From: Lethocerus indicus
Taxonomy: Eukaryota; Arthropoda; Insecta; Hemiptera; Belostomatidae
Assembly: GCA_019843655.1 (NCBI GenBank)
Contig: JACDQD010000005.1
Span: forward strand, 2,197,575-2,261,574
Length of the DNA stretch: 64,000 nt
Reading direction: 5' to 3'
The position numbers and the translations under genes were made by a program. The notes under the pieces were generated by a model. That model was not told the DNA's origin and searched no databases. It saw only the letters and a program-made list of their open reading frames with translations. Below, one piece after another: positions 1 through 12,679 of this stretch. How positions within the stretch are numbered: position 1 is the stretch's first letter; each line of letters opens with the position of its first letter.

Positions 1-31
1 GCCGGCCTCTGATCCTTGCTCTCGCTTAACT

Positions 32-74
32 TGTATGTATGTATTTAGGAAAGTATGTATGTATGTATGTGAGT
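32..74. repeat. (TATG)n microsatellite, interrupted
   Basis: Two blocks of TATG/TGTA units separated by a short unique stretch, grading into GTGA-rich sequence. Read directly from the sequence. Confidence 0.85.
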
Positions 75-126
75 GAGTGTGAGTGTGCGTGTTGTGTGTG
101 CGGGTCGTGTTCTCCCCACCTCCCTG

Positions 127-162
127 TGGTGGTGGTGGTGGTGGTGGTGGTGGCGGTGGCGG
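127..162. repeat. (GGT)n microsatellite
   Basis: About nine GGT units followed by GGC-interrupted units. It creates spurious Val-, Gly- and His-rich open frames on both strands, which were not called as genes. Confidence 0.9.
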
Positions 163-1266
163 AAGGAAGGCGGCTGAGCTGTGTGCGGCCGCTCAGTCGG
201 GTTGTGGCTCTCCCTCGAGGCTGACCTTTCCTCTAGGTCTAACCCGACATCGTCCACGGCGTTCCTTTCGACAGCTGCCGGGTGCAGGGTCGCCCAATTC
301 AGCCGAAAAAGCCGCGAACGTTCAATATCCTAGGGTCGGCCCCGCTTGTGAAGTTTTCCCCGTTTCCCCGATTCTGTGCCGAATTCTTGGTGTTATTCCG
401 CGATCCCGAGAGGAATAAAAAATATATCAAAATACTGACCATAACAGGACCGAGAATGTTGGTGGATTCAGGGAGCAGCGTGACCGGCGGCTCGCCCCAC
501 CTCTCCAGAATGACCACTTTCGATAGGCAGACGTCGGAAACGCCTTCTTACTGTCCGGTAAGACTAATTCGATTAACAATTGATCAGAGGGTAAGAAGAA
601 ACATTTTCCGGGAACGAGCTGTAAATACAGATTTAACAGTAACGACACGGTGCGAATTAAACTTCTATTGCCGTAAGTAATAAAAAATGAAGGGGTGTCC
701 ACCCCCTACCGGTTGCCATAGCAGTTCTCCCCCGTAGGGTAAACACCGCCTCAGAAGGAGTTCGATATCTCCTCAACGACCCCAACGTTGAAACGTACTG
801 TCGGATTGTTACGATTTTTTGAATTACCACTATTACCCTGACAATAACAAAACTACTACTAATACTACTTATCGCTTGGATGTGACAAACTGAAATGATT
901 TATGTTTCCCGGAAAATGGTTCGATATTTGGAATTTGAAAATAAAAATTATTCTTCTGAAATACGTTGAGAAGTGCGAGCTTAAATTTCATTGTAGAAGG
1001 TAAACAAAATATTTATGTATCCCATTTTACTAGGTGTTATGCTTACAAGTCCGTCATAAAACTGAACAATGGGGAATAGAGAGGAGAATCCCCTCTCTCC
1101 CGCCCGTCCGTGTTACGTCTAAATATGTTACTACTTCAAAATGATGTCAGTATCGGTTACAATCAGCGTCAATTTAAATGAACTGAAAATGGTCATGAAA
1201 CGTGAGAACCTTCGCATTGATTTCACTGCAGGGTGGTTTGGGCTCTCATGATAATCCTATTAATAA

Positions 1267-1269
<3 letters not shown>

Positions 1270-1318
<49 letters not shown>

Positions 1319-1340
1319 TGTGTGTGTGTGTGTGTGTGTT
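1270..1340. repeat. (TA)n-(TG)n compound microsatellite
   Basis: About 50 bases of alternating TA, a CA interruption, then about ten TG units. Confidence 0.95.
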
Positions 1341-3393
1341 GTCTACACCCTCAGGATCTCTCATGAAATTCTATAAAATTCATTAAGGTCCCCAGAAGTG
1401 TTGATAATCTAATTTGATGGGGAAGTAAAACCAAAACCAGTCTAGACAATATTCGCTTCTGATACTTCACTTTGCATGTACGCCAACAGTGTAATACTAG
1501 AAATCCGTATATAAACAGTCTCTTTTGATTGCTTTATATTATCAAAAATTGTCAGAGATCATAATCGGGATGGGAAATCGTACGATTTTCACCTCGAGAT
1601 AAAATATCGGTGTCATGAGATTTTTATATACTGCCGGGTTGTAAGGTTTTATGGTACTGGGCTATTGGAAATTGATTGGAGAGAACGTCCTCTCCGAGGC
1701 GTTCCGGAGACGATTTATTCCCGAGAAGTGAGAAGGAGGAGGTAACATGGACCGTTGAGGAACTGCGAAATTACAATGACCTGTAACGAAGGTCAAAACG
1801 GCAATGAATCTGATAGAGATTACTGGGAAAAAATAAAAATAATAAGCGGAGCATTTTCAGTTTAGGAAAATGCTCGAATCACTTGGCAAGTATTGGTATA
1901 CCGGTATTGGAATACTGAGAGATTTCCTTTAATTTTCCAATTTCCTGAAAATTTGCGGACGAAACATGTAGGTCGTCCACGCGCGCTCCACCATCCAATT
2001 AGCGTCCTTATTAACGATTATTGATTACCGAACAAAATATAACGGCTATCCCGATTGGATAATCAAATGTAAATTTAAACCGAATACAATTTGGCCCGCA
2101 AGTAACACTAGAGTACTCTATAGAACAAATTCTTTTTCAAATACAACCTAGACAATTTTTGAATATATTAAATTTTAAAAATAGATCGTTATCGACTTTT
2201 CAAAAGACCTTTTATGGCATTTATTTCAGTTTGTATTTATCAAACAAATTCGTTTAAAAACAAGTTATAGACCAGAGTTTTATTTAATACTGTGTTCGTG
2301 AGGTTTAATTATTAAGAAGTATTTGGGTAGAAATATTTAACAAGTGTTTGTTATTTTTAAAAGCTCGAAAGTTCTTTTTGTACTATACAGGGGATCCGCT
2401 AAGAATTGAGTTTTCTGATTCTTACTACTTATACTTGTGTGTTTTTTTTAAGTAAATCTGATATTACTCGGACACAAAGAAAGGAATACAAGTGCTGTTA
2501 CCGTGCAGAAAGGATAATTCTTTCCCATTTTCTACCGCCAATGGGAAAAAGCGGGAACACGTCTTGGGTCACAGATCGATAACGTGCGCTGGACTGAGGG
2601 CTCCATCACCTGTATGATTCCGTAGATTTCATATTACGATAATACGATATGGAACAGCCGGGGCCATTCTACACGGCAATTTGCAAGCAGTAAAGTTTGA
2701 ACACGTTTCAATATAATAGCTCTTGACTAATTCCCCTTACAGTCAACCGCCTTTGCTCTACGAGAACTATATCTAAGGGAAACTATAATTACGAGCGCTA
2801 AGAGGGCAATAACATCAAATTACTTCCTTTCATTAATTCGCAAACCTAAATCGAAAGAAAAAAAATAACTCGGAATGTTATAATAGAGATTGAGATTAAA
2901 GCCAATCTACATGTCACTCTGGAATCCATGATATATAGATCTCTTACATCTTGCAGTAACATTCTCTCCTATTTTTCGAATCTGCTGAGTCGTATTTGGG
3001 ACCGTAAAAAATAGTAATTTAGAATGCAAAATTAATATTGTACAACATAGATAAGACAAATGTTCCATGTTTAGGTCTACAGAAAAGAAAAATTTTTATA
3101 TATCGCCTATAAGTCGATGGAATGAGAACTGCCATGACAGATTCAGTAAACGGAAGGCTACTGAAGATGGCGAGAAGTCGGACGCGTCGAGCCTAACACC
3201 AAATCGGAATCAGAAAAACAGAAAATTGGAAGATTGATGAAAAGCACTTTGAGTTTTAATTTTCACACCGCCATTTCAATGTCCCGTCTCTCCTATAACT
3301 TGTTTGTTATGTAGCTAGACCGGTTTCTGTAACTTTCACAAGCTTTAGTCGGTGATCGCTACCGAGTGTTTGTGGCACTATCGCATCAGCATA

Positions 3394-3396
<3 letters not shown>
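1341..3396. other. No gene seen; AT-rich intergenic or intronic DNA
   Basis: No open frame above 60 codons and no recognisable repeat apart from a low-confidence hammerhead-like motif at 3157-3193. Confidence 0.5.
3157..3193 (+). repeat. Possible degenerate hammerhead-ribozyme repeat
   Basis: CTGAAGA at 3161 is followed by T, a GGC...GTC stem-loop and a self-complementary ACGCGT where other copies have ACCGGT. Flanks GGCT/AGCC could pair as stem I. The GAA core triplet is altered and one base is missing, so activity is unlikely. The alternative is a jockey relic: bases 3165-3182 also resemble the start of the relic at 20.3 kb. Confidence 0.3.

Positions 3397-3444
<48 letters not shown>
3397..3444. 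repeat. (TA)n microsatellite
   Basis: About 24 uninterrupted TA units. Confidence 0.95.
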
Positions 3445-3447
<3 letters not shown>

Positions 3448-4205
3448 GACGATTCTGTCGTCGACTTGCCTGTCTTTAAATTCCCCATCTTGGGGCGGGC
3501 TAAACATCTGGAAACTGTTTCCCTTAACGGGATCGCAGCCGGAAGTTTTCCAATTTGGTGGGAAACTCTGGAGAAATGTAGGGCGAACCAGCCATCATCC
3601 TCCCCCGCCCCCGCCTCCTTACTAATGTCTATACGTTACAAAGTTCTTCTGGGGGGTAGTTTATTTTCAATTACCCTCGAAAAAGAGGTTTCGGCGCGAC
3701 ACGATAAATTGTGGGTAAAAACCGAGAAAACAACGGGCCCCCAATCGGATGTCACTTTGTATAGTCGTCTGCGAATTAGTCGTAAAATGAAATTCCTGAA
3801 TTACTAATACCGATCGGAAATGGGCTAATTGCGTTGAGAAGTAGTGTGGGTATCGTCGCTGATTAACTATAAAGTCGGTCGAAATAATTATAAACAGTGG
3901 CTCAGGGACGTTGAGCTTCGAACGTGGACTGGAAATCGATGTTACTGCCTACAGGGACAACAGTGTCAATTCGAGTGTTCGCTAAATGTAATATCCAAGA
4001 ACACAGTTTGATAAGATCCTTTATTTTCCCCCCCTTTATTTATTGTGCAATCAGTGTATGTAATAGTTATGGGTACAATTACGGTTTATTAATTAATTTC
4101 TCGCGATAAATAAGCCACCCAGTGATGGCGCTTTTTGACGTGTATCTGGGCTATAGAAAATCTCTAGGCCAGTGGCATTTAAGCCGTTGTGGGGGAGGGG
4201 GACTT
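3445..4205. other. No gene seen
   Basis: A 151-codon frame starting at 3352 runs through the (TA)n tract as Tyr-Ile repeats and then into sequence with no domain. It is regarded as chance. Confidence 0.45.
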
Positions 4206-4345
4206 AATTAGGACGAGGAGTGAGGCGAGAATAAAACTTTAAGAACCTGGATTTTATTGACTACTGTCGGTATGTTGAGGTGAACGGTGTGTAATTTGAA
4301 ACATACCAGGGATCATTAAGATATATAAGATCCTATACCTAGACT
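4206..4345 (-). pseudogene. Relic of jockey-like non-LTR retrotransposon, reverse transcriptase tail
   Basis: On the minus strand, bases around 4320-4280 translate to 'LNDPWYVSNYT'. After an indel, bases around 4280-4225 give 'NIPTVVNKIQVLK'. The family's conserved tail, downstream of the RT palm, reads roughly 'NAPWYVSN-TLH-DLNIPTV--EI', so both blocks match in the right order. Upstream stops ('V*V*DLIYLNDPW') and the frameshift show that it is dead. Only about 45 residues survive, with no poly-A tail or target-site duplication visible. The jockey/CR1-type assignment rests on motif recognition, without a database search. It shares DNA similarity with the relic at 10284-10336, so both probably come from one element family. 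Confidence 0.6.
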
Positions 4346-5864
4346 TACAAGTCACGATATTTCAGTATTACGATTGATTTAAAAGAGAATACTACTATTA
4401 CTCATCTGACAAGTCCGACTATATTCCCAATTTTAAAACGAATGGAACATATTTGAGTTATATCATTTAAAATGGCTACGTTGTTACACAATTTGTACCA
4501 GACCTTATCAACTAAGCATTGAATAAATTATGCCTCCTTTCAAACTATTGCAATATTCGTTTTCAATTCAGTTCCGTTCATTGAATATTATATTGAGGAC
4601 TTCTGATGGGTTCGCAAAAATCAATAAATCGTGGACGAAGATATTGCTCGAAAAATTGGAGATAAATTTCTTAAAAGTTCAGTCTAAACTTCGTCTTTCA
4701 ATTGATTCGATCTCACGTTTTTGTAATACGTCTCATATCGGAATAATTTAGAGTCGTAACATTATGAAACATGTTTTAGAGTTCTCATTAGGCCAACCGT
4801 TTTCTGTTTCAATGAAGTTAATTATCGTTATAATATATCATCGGTATATTGCAGCGGGAAACGTTTCTTGGCCAATTTAAGGATACGAGTTTGTAGAAAA
4901 ATTCCCTACACTCGGGTCTATTGTAGGCAAATTATTTGACATAATTATTACTTGTGTTTATGCCAATTCTGTTTGTGCGGAGTGCCGTTATTTGAAATTC
5001 CCTTATTATAAATGGATCAGAATACGGCTGCACGTTGTGTGTTTCACCTATTGTCTTGGAACTGTCGAGTCGGTCCATTATTGTAGTGGCACGGCGCTGC
5101 CAGATGTTTATCAAGCTAATTAGAGCTTGACCGCAGAAATTGCCTCTTTCTCTGTCGACGTCCTCAAACTCTCCGCTCTATTCTCACCAGTACCCAGCTG
5201 CCGGTTCACATTATTATTTTATAATAATATTCTCTTCGAATTACCCTTGTCCATATATTTCGGACTAGCGCCGGTTTTATTAAAGACTATTTCCTATCGA
5301 ACAGTCAGAGAAACGCAGAAAGTATTATTTGGTATCTTGGCGACACCAAAAAAATTATATTTTTGTATATACTATTTTATTTCCTCAACTCAAGAATATT
5401 GGGCGTATTGAATAAGTTTGACTAGAAACATTGAAACATTCTAAGAGTAGACCAGTCGGTTGTTTCCTTGAGACGTACTTGAGATATCGTCGAATAAAAA
5501 TATTTATTCCTCCCGAAAATTCAAAATTAATCGATACTTCTATATTGAGATTTTCCCGTAGGACTTGTCCAACAATGGGCTTCCCACATCTTCCCCGGAT
5601 TCGTCCGGTCTCAGTTCCCACAGCGGATTACATTTCAAACGATTAATTAAATTCGTTATTTCGAAATTGAAACGCACTTCAAGCGCGCTATTGTATACAC
5701 TCTATACACGCGTAGTTTCACTTGTGAATGCACGCTTCAAGCGAAACAGAAACCGTATTCTGTGATCTGAAACCAGATAACGGAAAAGTAATTATGTGTA
5801 ATATACGCTCCTCAAATGTTTAAACGTTCATTTTAGCCAGAAGCTTGTGAATTCGGTATTTTCG
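4346..5864. other. No gene seen; AT-rich DNA
   Basis: Frames at 4530-4751 and 5127-5411 have no recognisable domain. No repeats were recognised. Confidence 0.45.
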
Positions 5865-5865
5865 G

Positions 5866-5958
5866 TATCCCCACTGTCAGACACAGTTACTGAAGATGGC
5901 GAGCAGCCGAAACCGGTCCTGCGAAAGACCAAAGCAGCAAGAGGAGACAGAATAAATA
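5866..5958 (+). mobile_element. Penelope-type hammerhead repeat, 5' and core portion
   Basis: Contains the hammerhead core: CTGAAGA at 5890-5896, an extra T, a GGC/GCC three-pair stem around GAGCA, then GAA at 5909 and the self-complementary ACCGGT followed by C at 5918. Downstream follows the family tail (AAAGACCAAA-CAGC-AGAGGAGACAGAA). Stem I is weak here because the bases after the cleavage site read CTGC rather than TAGC, so this copy is probably inactive. The terminal 'TATTCCAACCCTCGCAG' block is missing, so it is truncated. Hammerheads lacking a proper stem III are published as associated with Penelope-like retroelements; calling this copy one is inference from the motif. Confidence 0.6.
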
Positions 5959-6244
5959 TCAGTTTCTTTTTTCTGTAAGTTTGTCCGGATGACGAGCAAA
6001 AATATATGCAAATACACATTACTCGGTCGGCCCTTTTATGAAGAGCGTTGTCCAAGAGGCGTGCTCTCATCATAAATGAAAACCGCTTGCAATTTTAAAG
6101 ACTCAATCTTTCATTTGTTCCTGTCGCATCGTCTTGCCTCCGTTAAAAGTTTTATTTAGGCCTCTCGTCTCTCGTTAAAAAAAAAGGAACAAAATTCCGC
6201 TCGGAGAATTCTGAAATATTAAATTCTCATTATAAAGACGAGAG

Positions 6245-6248
<4 letters not shown>

Positions 6249-6286
<38 letters not shown>
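6249..6286. repeat. (GA)n microsatellite
   Basis: AG/GA units with one AAG interruption. Confidence 0.9.
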
Positions 6287-6287
<1 letters not shown>

Positions 6288-6789
6288 TGAGAGAGGGATG
6301 TAGGTTGTGGAGTGGGTCTGTGCTTCTGTTTACAAAGGGGATTGAAAACTGTCCCCTCTCCTCCATCTCCTCATCATCGTTCCGATATAATGCTCCGCCC
6401 GTCCTTTTTCCTCCCGCGGACTTAAACTCAGTCCTCACATTCTACTCCTGCAATAAACTTAAGTGTACTTCAGTTGTTGGGACGAGCCCGTTTCGTATGT
6501 ATAGCATCCGGCAGAGGTACGAACGTATTCTTTTCTAACTGAATTCCGGATTATAGCATTAACTGTCGACATCATTCAAGGACTGGAGTTATTCGTGTTA
6601 ACGAGCGAACGGACAGAACTTGAAATATCAAGTTCTTGTCCGAGCGTTGCCAACACACGAGAGGGCCCAAAAGGAAAAAGGCAACGACCATTAAAATGGG
6701 TTTTCCGAACACGGGAAAAATCACGGATGTGGAGGGTTTTTGGAAAATCCGTTATTTTATACGTAGTATTTTTATATTCGAAGATGGGT

Positions 6790-6846
6790 TGCTACCTAGG
6801 ATGACGATAGGCCGAAACCGGTCTAGCTTTGGCCGAAAGCCAACGG
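6790..6846 (+). mobile_element. Degenerate hammerhead repeat remnant
   Basis: GCCGAAACCGGTCTAGC at 6811-6827 is an exact match to the conserved 3' half of the family. The 5' half (GCTA at 6791 and a CTAGGATGA-like stretch) is diverged. GCTA and TAGC could still pair as stem I, but the CTGAAGA core is lost. Confidence 0.5.
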
Positions 6847-8812
6847 AGACATGCATACTGCCTGTATCCATGTTGTAAAATTGTTATTCGTTGGGGGTAG
6901 TCCAGATATTCCTCTACTATGAAATATTATTATTGCGTCTCTAAAGGGTGGTAGTTCGGCGGGATGAATTAATCGTTCCGGACGTCGCTAAATATTAAAC
7001 CGGGAAATTTATTTTCAAACCCGATCTTCGCCTTTCAAGGATTCCCAGGGGGCTATTTAAAATGCGGAGACGTATACCGCCCCCTCCCCCTCCTCTCCTT
7101 CCCATCCCCGTCACGAGAAAGGTTTAGGGTTCATGGTCTTGAAAATCTGGCCCCCCGTTGAGGGGTTTCATAAGGCACAACGTGATTTGCTGGCGAGATC
7201 ACGTGTCCCTTCTCGTTCTTAAATCGGGTACGGTACACAAGAAGTACTCTTGCGTCACAGCCACTGTGTCTCTTTATATAGACACCTCCTGACGGAGGTG
7301 AATATGTTTATTCATCGTTACTGTTAGCGTCGATGAATTTCAAAACATTTTCATTAACGGGCACATTTATTTCCGACTCGTTCAATTGAAAATCAGCGGT
7401 CGGGGGCCGTTTTGAACGGGTCGAAGTGAAATGTAGGCCACAACAGTTCTATAGTTTTCTGTCATAAACTGCCGTGAACATTATGTTAAAAAAACAGTTT
7501 TGAAAACCACGAATATTTACACAACACCTGATAATAAAATTACTCTAGCACTAGAGAACTGTGTTTTACAAACTTTACTATGCTCGTGGCAGCTAAATCT
7601 TTAACGATTCAAGCGATAGAGTGACCGTACAATTAATATAAAGTAAATTCATTCATTATATTATTTAAAAAACTAACCGTTTAGAACTCTCTACATCTCA
7701 GTATTTCGTAGCGATATCAAATTTAAAAGTTTTTATTTCCCACTTCATATTCTCAATTAAAGTTTTATGGTTTCAAAGTCAGCATTGAACAGTTCATTAT
7801 TAAAATAGATATTTCGCGAAACTTATAATGAATATGCGATCAATCCATATGGAGGAAATATTGACAAAGCCTTTGCCAACGCTAAGCCCCCCAACACTGG
7901 CTGTATGCGCCAAGGTTTAATCCTTGATAAGAGATGCACTTTTGTCCCTCGCCTAAACAATACCTTCGGCATAGCGAATGGACCCCTTTTGTGCCCTATA
8001 TCGGTCTATTATCGGAATTCAGTTTAGTACGCTGTATTCTAGCACGTCCACCGACAGATACCGACCAAGCTGGCCAGTTATCTAATGTCGCCAGACATTT
8101 GTTCATAGCTATGAAGGTTTACAAATAACCTATAGCCCTACAATTTTCATACGAATCAAAAATAATGAATTGCTGAGCAAATGACGTTTAATCAAAACTG
8201 TTCAGCCCTGCAATTAAGATTCTACGGAATAATATTAAGATATCGCTCAATCGGTCCGTATTCGTACAGTGTGTGTGTTTTATGTAGCCACTGTTACACG
8301 TATTTCTGTCAAACGTCAATTTATATTGTTTTATAATCATAATTAATGTAATTTTTGAACTCAATTACTGATCTGATTAATTTCCGCAAAGAAGCGCGAT
8401 TTCAATTCCGGTCAGTGGTGTGACACAGTATGTAAAGTAGTTTATTATTCTGAAAACTGAAGTTCGATAATAGTTCTTGACCAGGGAATCCTAGTTGCTG
8501 TACTAAGCGGATAGTTTTAGGTTTTATTGGCCACTACGAACAAACCAATATCACTTCATCACTGGTCCTAAATTTTATTTTACCGGTGATCGGATGGATA
8601 TTTCATACACAGCTACTTTATTTTAATTGTTATACAATTGTATGGGGGTTAGTAAAAGATAAATGGGGGTTTATATTTTGGGGAGGGCGAGTATTCTGTG
8701 GGCTATGTGGCCCGGGACCGATCGAAGGCAGGACGGTTAAAATTCACGTCCCGATTGTCGGTCACAGAGAACCAAGATGGCCACTCTATCACTGATTCCG
8801 GTCACACTCCCT

Positions 8813-8814
<2 letters not shown>
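6847..8814. other. No gene seen
   Basis: Holds a pyrimidine-rich block at 7080-7110 and otherwise AT-rich DNA. No coding, RNA or transposon signal was recognised. Confidence 0.45.

Positions 8815-8855
<41 letters not shown>
8815..8855. repeat. (TA)n microsatellite
   Basis: About 20 TA units. Confidence 0.95.
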
Positions 8856-8857
<2 letters not shown>

Positions 8858-9725
8858 TCCAAATATAGAGGGGCTTGCCTTATAAGTCCGGCCACCTTAT
8901 ATCTATGTACATTCCTCAACTGGATATTGGCACGCCCACGACCCCTTTTCTACTTACTTTCCCCGGCAATCGAACGCGATTGGCCGTACTGATCCGCTGG
9001 CTGGGGAAAATTGAATTAAAACGAAGAATAATTTCAATTCATACACCAATTAGTGATTAATATTGTCATTTATCGGTTATTATTTTACGAACACGTGGCA
9101 CAGTCCTGAGAATTTCTTAATTTTAGACTTGGGCAATCCGCCAGAAACGGCCAAAAATCGACAAAATCGAAACTTTAACCAGTCGAAAATATTAAAGAAA
9201 ATAATCGATGCGCCCTACACATCTTAAAGTCCCGTTTGTCCGTGACCTCACCATACAAAAATATACAAATACAAATACATACAAATTTTACACACGAATC
9301 ACCTATTTTCCGACATTCCAAACTTTCCTTACAGACGCCTGAAAAGGAATTGGACAATGTCTAAATAGTGTAAGAAAAAAAGAAATTATATTAAAATAAA
9401 AAACGGCGGAAAGCCACTGTAGGTTTCTCCTCCATTATAGTCGAACATCGATATCGCAAACAGTCTTGGACAAAATTGTGAAATATTCTAAGATTATACT
9501 GTAAATTGTACAGTAGAACTCTACAGGTTGTAAGGAAAAAGTGAAATAGTAGACCAGCTATGCGTAAATGAATTAATAAGTATATATACGTATTTTTGCG
9601 GTGCACGCATGTACCTATTGTAGTATGCAGGTCCGTAATTATACCCTATTTTGCATATTCCCAGATGAATCGTGCCTCGTGTAATTTATTCGCACCTATG
9701 ATATGTTTTCTGGCTCTCTCTTTCT

Positions 9726-9728
<3 letters not shown>
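8856..9728. other. No gene seen
   Basis: AT-rich, with no recognisable feature. Confidence 0.45.

Positions 9729-9760
<32 letters not shown>
9729..9760. repeat. (CA)n microsatellite
   Basis: Sixteen AC units. Confidence 0.95.
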
Positions 9761-9763
<3 letters not shown>

Positions 9764-9836
9764 TATACACGAGCGCGTATGGCGTAGAGATATTATCTTC
9801 TTTTTTTTCGACTCCCAAGAACCTTCGACGGGTAGT

Positions 9837-9863
<27 letters not shown>
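9837..9863. repeat. (GA)n microsatellite
   Basis: About 13 GA units, ending in GGGAGA. Confidence 0.9.
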
Positions 9864-9868
<5 letters not shown>

Positions 9869-10146
9869 CGTCGCGGCGAACTGTCCGTCGAGGTCGTAGA
9901 GATTATCGCTGAAGCCTGCAACACAGCTTCGCGGTCGTTACTATGACGGCTCGTCTTCGTTCGGTTTCTTAATCGGGAATATATTATCGGCATTGTTCCG
10001 GAACGGCGTTCGCGTCCTCCGATCGTGACGGCCGATAAGAGAACTCGATATTTTTTATGAACAAGAACATACAATTTTCGGACTTTATCAAATATAAATT
10101 CCCGGTGATACATATTTAAACGAGCCTTCTATTGATCGTTAACAAT

Positions 10147-10475
10147 CTAATACGTTCTATCGGTATCTGGCGTCTGGGCCGGTGGCGTCGTTTGGAGGGG
10201 GAATAATGGACGGGTAACGGGGGAAAGGGGATTGGGGACGAGCTGAAAGACGGAAATGAAATTTGGAGAAACCGTGATATTATGACTGTAGGCATGTTGA
10301 GGTCGTGGTGATCTGTGCGATTTGAAGCATACCCGCGTGATGGGGGTGGGGGAGGGAGCGTTGAGGACGGTTCGAAGGACTTTCGATTGGAATCTCTGCA
10401 CGCGAACAGCGTTCGATGTCTTTTTTGGATCTACTGCGATTTATAAAACCGCAATTTGGTACAGCGCTCGAGATT
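10147..10475 (-). pseudogene. Relic of jockey-like non-LTR retrotransposon, reverse transcriptase tail
   Basis: Minus-strand translation gives 'QRFQSKVLRTVLNAP' (about 10402-10358), the hallmark that follows the RT domain in jockey-like elements. A damaged 'PWYVSN' region follows, with TATGCTTCAAATC where TATGTTTCAAAT is expected, and then 'DLNMPTV' at about 10307-10284 in another frame. Upstream, 'RSRSKKDIERC' around 10430 fits the 'SNIE-IQRFQ' spacer. Downstream residues are Pro-, Ser- and Arg-rich and could be the decayed C-terminus. At least two frameshifts and a lost Trp show it is non-functional. The plus strand is unusually G-rich over this relic (see the G-quadruplex site). No 3' tail or duplication was found. 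Confidence 0.6.
10212..10237 (+). other. G-quadruplex-forming motif
   Basis: Four G-runs of 3, 5, 4 and 4 are separated by loops TAAC, AAA and ATT, which fits the standard G3+/loop 1-7 rule. It lies inside the antisense jockey relic, so it may only reflect base bias there. Confidence 0.5.
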
Positions 10476-12679
10476 GTCTTTTTTAAAAAATTCAATAGTA
10501 CATTTCCTAGTATGTTCTAGTGTTTTTTCCTCAAGTTTTTGTCCTTGTCCTTTCAACGTCCTCTGATTTGATATCTACAATAAAAAAAATGAAATATGAA
10601 AATGACGGCCTCGGCCCATTGCTGTTTTGACGCCGATAAATTAAAGTTCTATAAAGATTTATGTACAAAATAAAATAATACAATATAATAATATGTTGCA
10701 ACACACCGAAGTGTGAGGCATTGAACGACAGAAATAAGACTAGCTTTATTCATTAGAATGAACGGTTTCGTATATTAATACGTACGTAGTAATTTACTCG
10801 TATGTAGTAATTGAAATTTTTGAAACTCTTTTCATTTTTTTTGGAGTTGTTTGGGGGTTCAAATTCGGAGTAAGCTACTATATAAAATTCTACGCTCGTG
10901 ACGTGTTCACTGGCGAGTAATTCAAAATTAAATCTCCGCTTAAGATTCCGGCCCCGTCTGTCCGTTTTAACAAGTTCGAATTACATTAAACCGGTCGAAT
11001 ATCGAATTTCAAGTTGTCCTTGCGGCCTCCGCTAGCCGGCAATAAATTCAATCGCCCGATGTGCCAACGTTCCCTTTCCAGATTCGTAACTGTTCCGCCG
11101 CCCAAACGAACGTCAGGTGTCCGAGAAAAATAAAACGGAGCGAGCTGTCTGTCTCCTTTCGCTTGAAAACAATGAGCCCCGATTGCCGAAATAGGCGTCG
11201 CTAATAAATCTCCCCGATCAATAAACATTGTCCACGGGCCAATCTGTCGTTGAAAATGAAAACACGGCTGAACCTTCGGACTTTTGCCAAAAATTCTCGC
11301 CCCACACCTTGCCGCTTACGTAAAACGAATGTCAGTTTTTTTACACGAGGGCGTTTTTTTTAATATAACCCGGAATTTCGTAACCCCATTTTGTTTATCG
11401 GGTATAACGGAATGACTCTTCAAAAATTGTTTTAAACAGCGCGCGACATTCCGCGTCGATTTTAAGGACAAGAATAATTAAAAATATAGCCCGTAAGATT
11501 TTACAATTCGTACAAATTACTTTTACGACTGCTGTAGGACGTAGGAGGAATTTCACGCCCCAAATAGAGAAATAAACTCAACCGATTCCCAAAAAATTAA
11601 CAAACACAAAAGGGTACGCGAAGACTATCGGTTTATTCTCATTATTCCCGTATCGGTATGACATTTTTTCGGGATATTTCGTTGGAAATTTGGAAGCGGG
11701 GGTGACCAACGGTTTTCATCTTTTCTTTACCCATTCTACTTTTTTCTTTGCTGTCTGTACTGTTTCCGATATAGAAAAAAAATATAAACATAGTGACCGA
11801 TGATTTTATTTTAGTAGCAACATTGCAATGTAAATAATTCAAATATATTTCCACAATTTATAGCCCTATAAATCATTGTGGTTTAATAAATTCAAAAATA
11901 TTATACCCAGATATATGTATATATTCAATATATTTTAAGGAAATTGCAGTGTCCTTTATGTTGATGCCAATTTGACTCATCAGCTAAACCAGACATTTTC
12001 GGTAATGGAGAAAATTAAAACAAAATTAAGAAAAAATGTTTATAATTCCGTATCCAAAAAAACTATAGTATACTCAGATACAAATTCAGATAGTTGTCAT
12101 TAGTCCCTGAAAAAGGATGGAACGTGAACTCAATATCTACTTATAAGTCTGTATTGTTCCGTTATTTTATAGCATTATACAGTGGAGGAATAGCAAAGGT
12201 AGAAAAAGCTGTGGCTAAACGCGAAGATCGTATAACTGAGAACACTTAGGATTATTTTTTACGGTTTACGGAGGTTTAGAAAGTAATTTTTGTGGTGAAC
12301 GAGTTTCGTTGTGGGTGGGGAAGGCTTCCCCATCACGGAAATGGAATCGACCCCCAACGGACCTATTTACATTAATGTTTCATATTTGAAGTCTAATAAG
12401 GTTAATACGCGACCGGGAGGAGACAATTCCCGTCCAAATTGGCCCCACTGACCGCTATTTTCATAAATACATTAATTATGCAACGCCAGGAATCCACTGT
12501 GTCCTAAATGTTGGTGAAAATAAGGCTTTGGAGAGGAAGGCGTATTTTATTCAGAACCATTACTTTTCGGAAACTTTTGAACACTTTCAAAAACCGGCAT
12601 GATATATTGAATTATCGATAATATGTCCATAAATAGGAAATGTTTGCACATAAATTTTCAACTGTTTTAGTTTCAACTA
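10476..12679. other. No gene seen; AT-rich DNA
   Basis: No open frame with a recognisable domain. An 80-codon minus-strand frame at 10986-11228 has no features. Confidence 0.45.

Larger units (their letters stand above)
1..1269. other. No gene seen; low-complexity start then AT-rich DNA
   Basis: Apart from the simple repeats at 32-162 listed separately, this stretch has no recognisable coding, RNA or transposon signal. Short open frames at 39-418 and 282-680 read through the GGT tract or unbiased sequence and show no domain. Confidence 0.5.

Noticed and set aside
39..418. Overlapping frames with poly-Val, poly-Gly or poly-His
   Set aside because: Artefacts of the (GGT)n repeat.
3352..3807. 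151-codon frame with Tyr-Ile repeats
   Set aside because: Created by reading through the (TA)n tract; no domain downstream.
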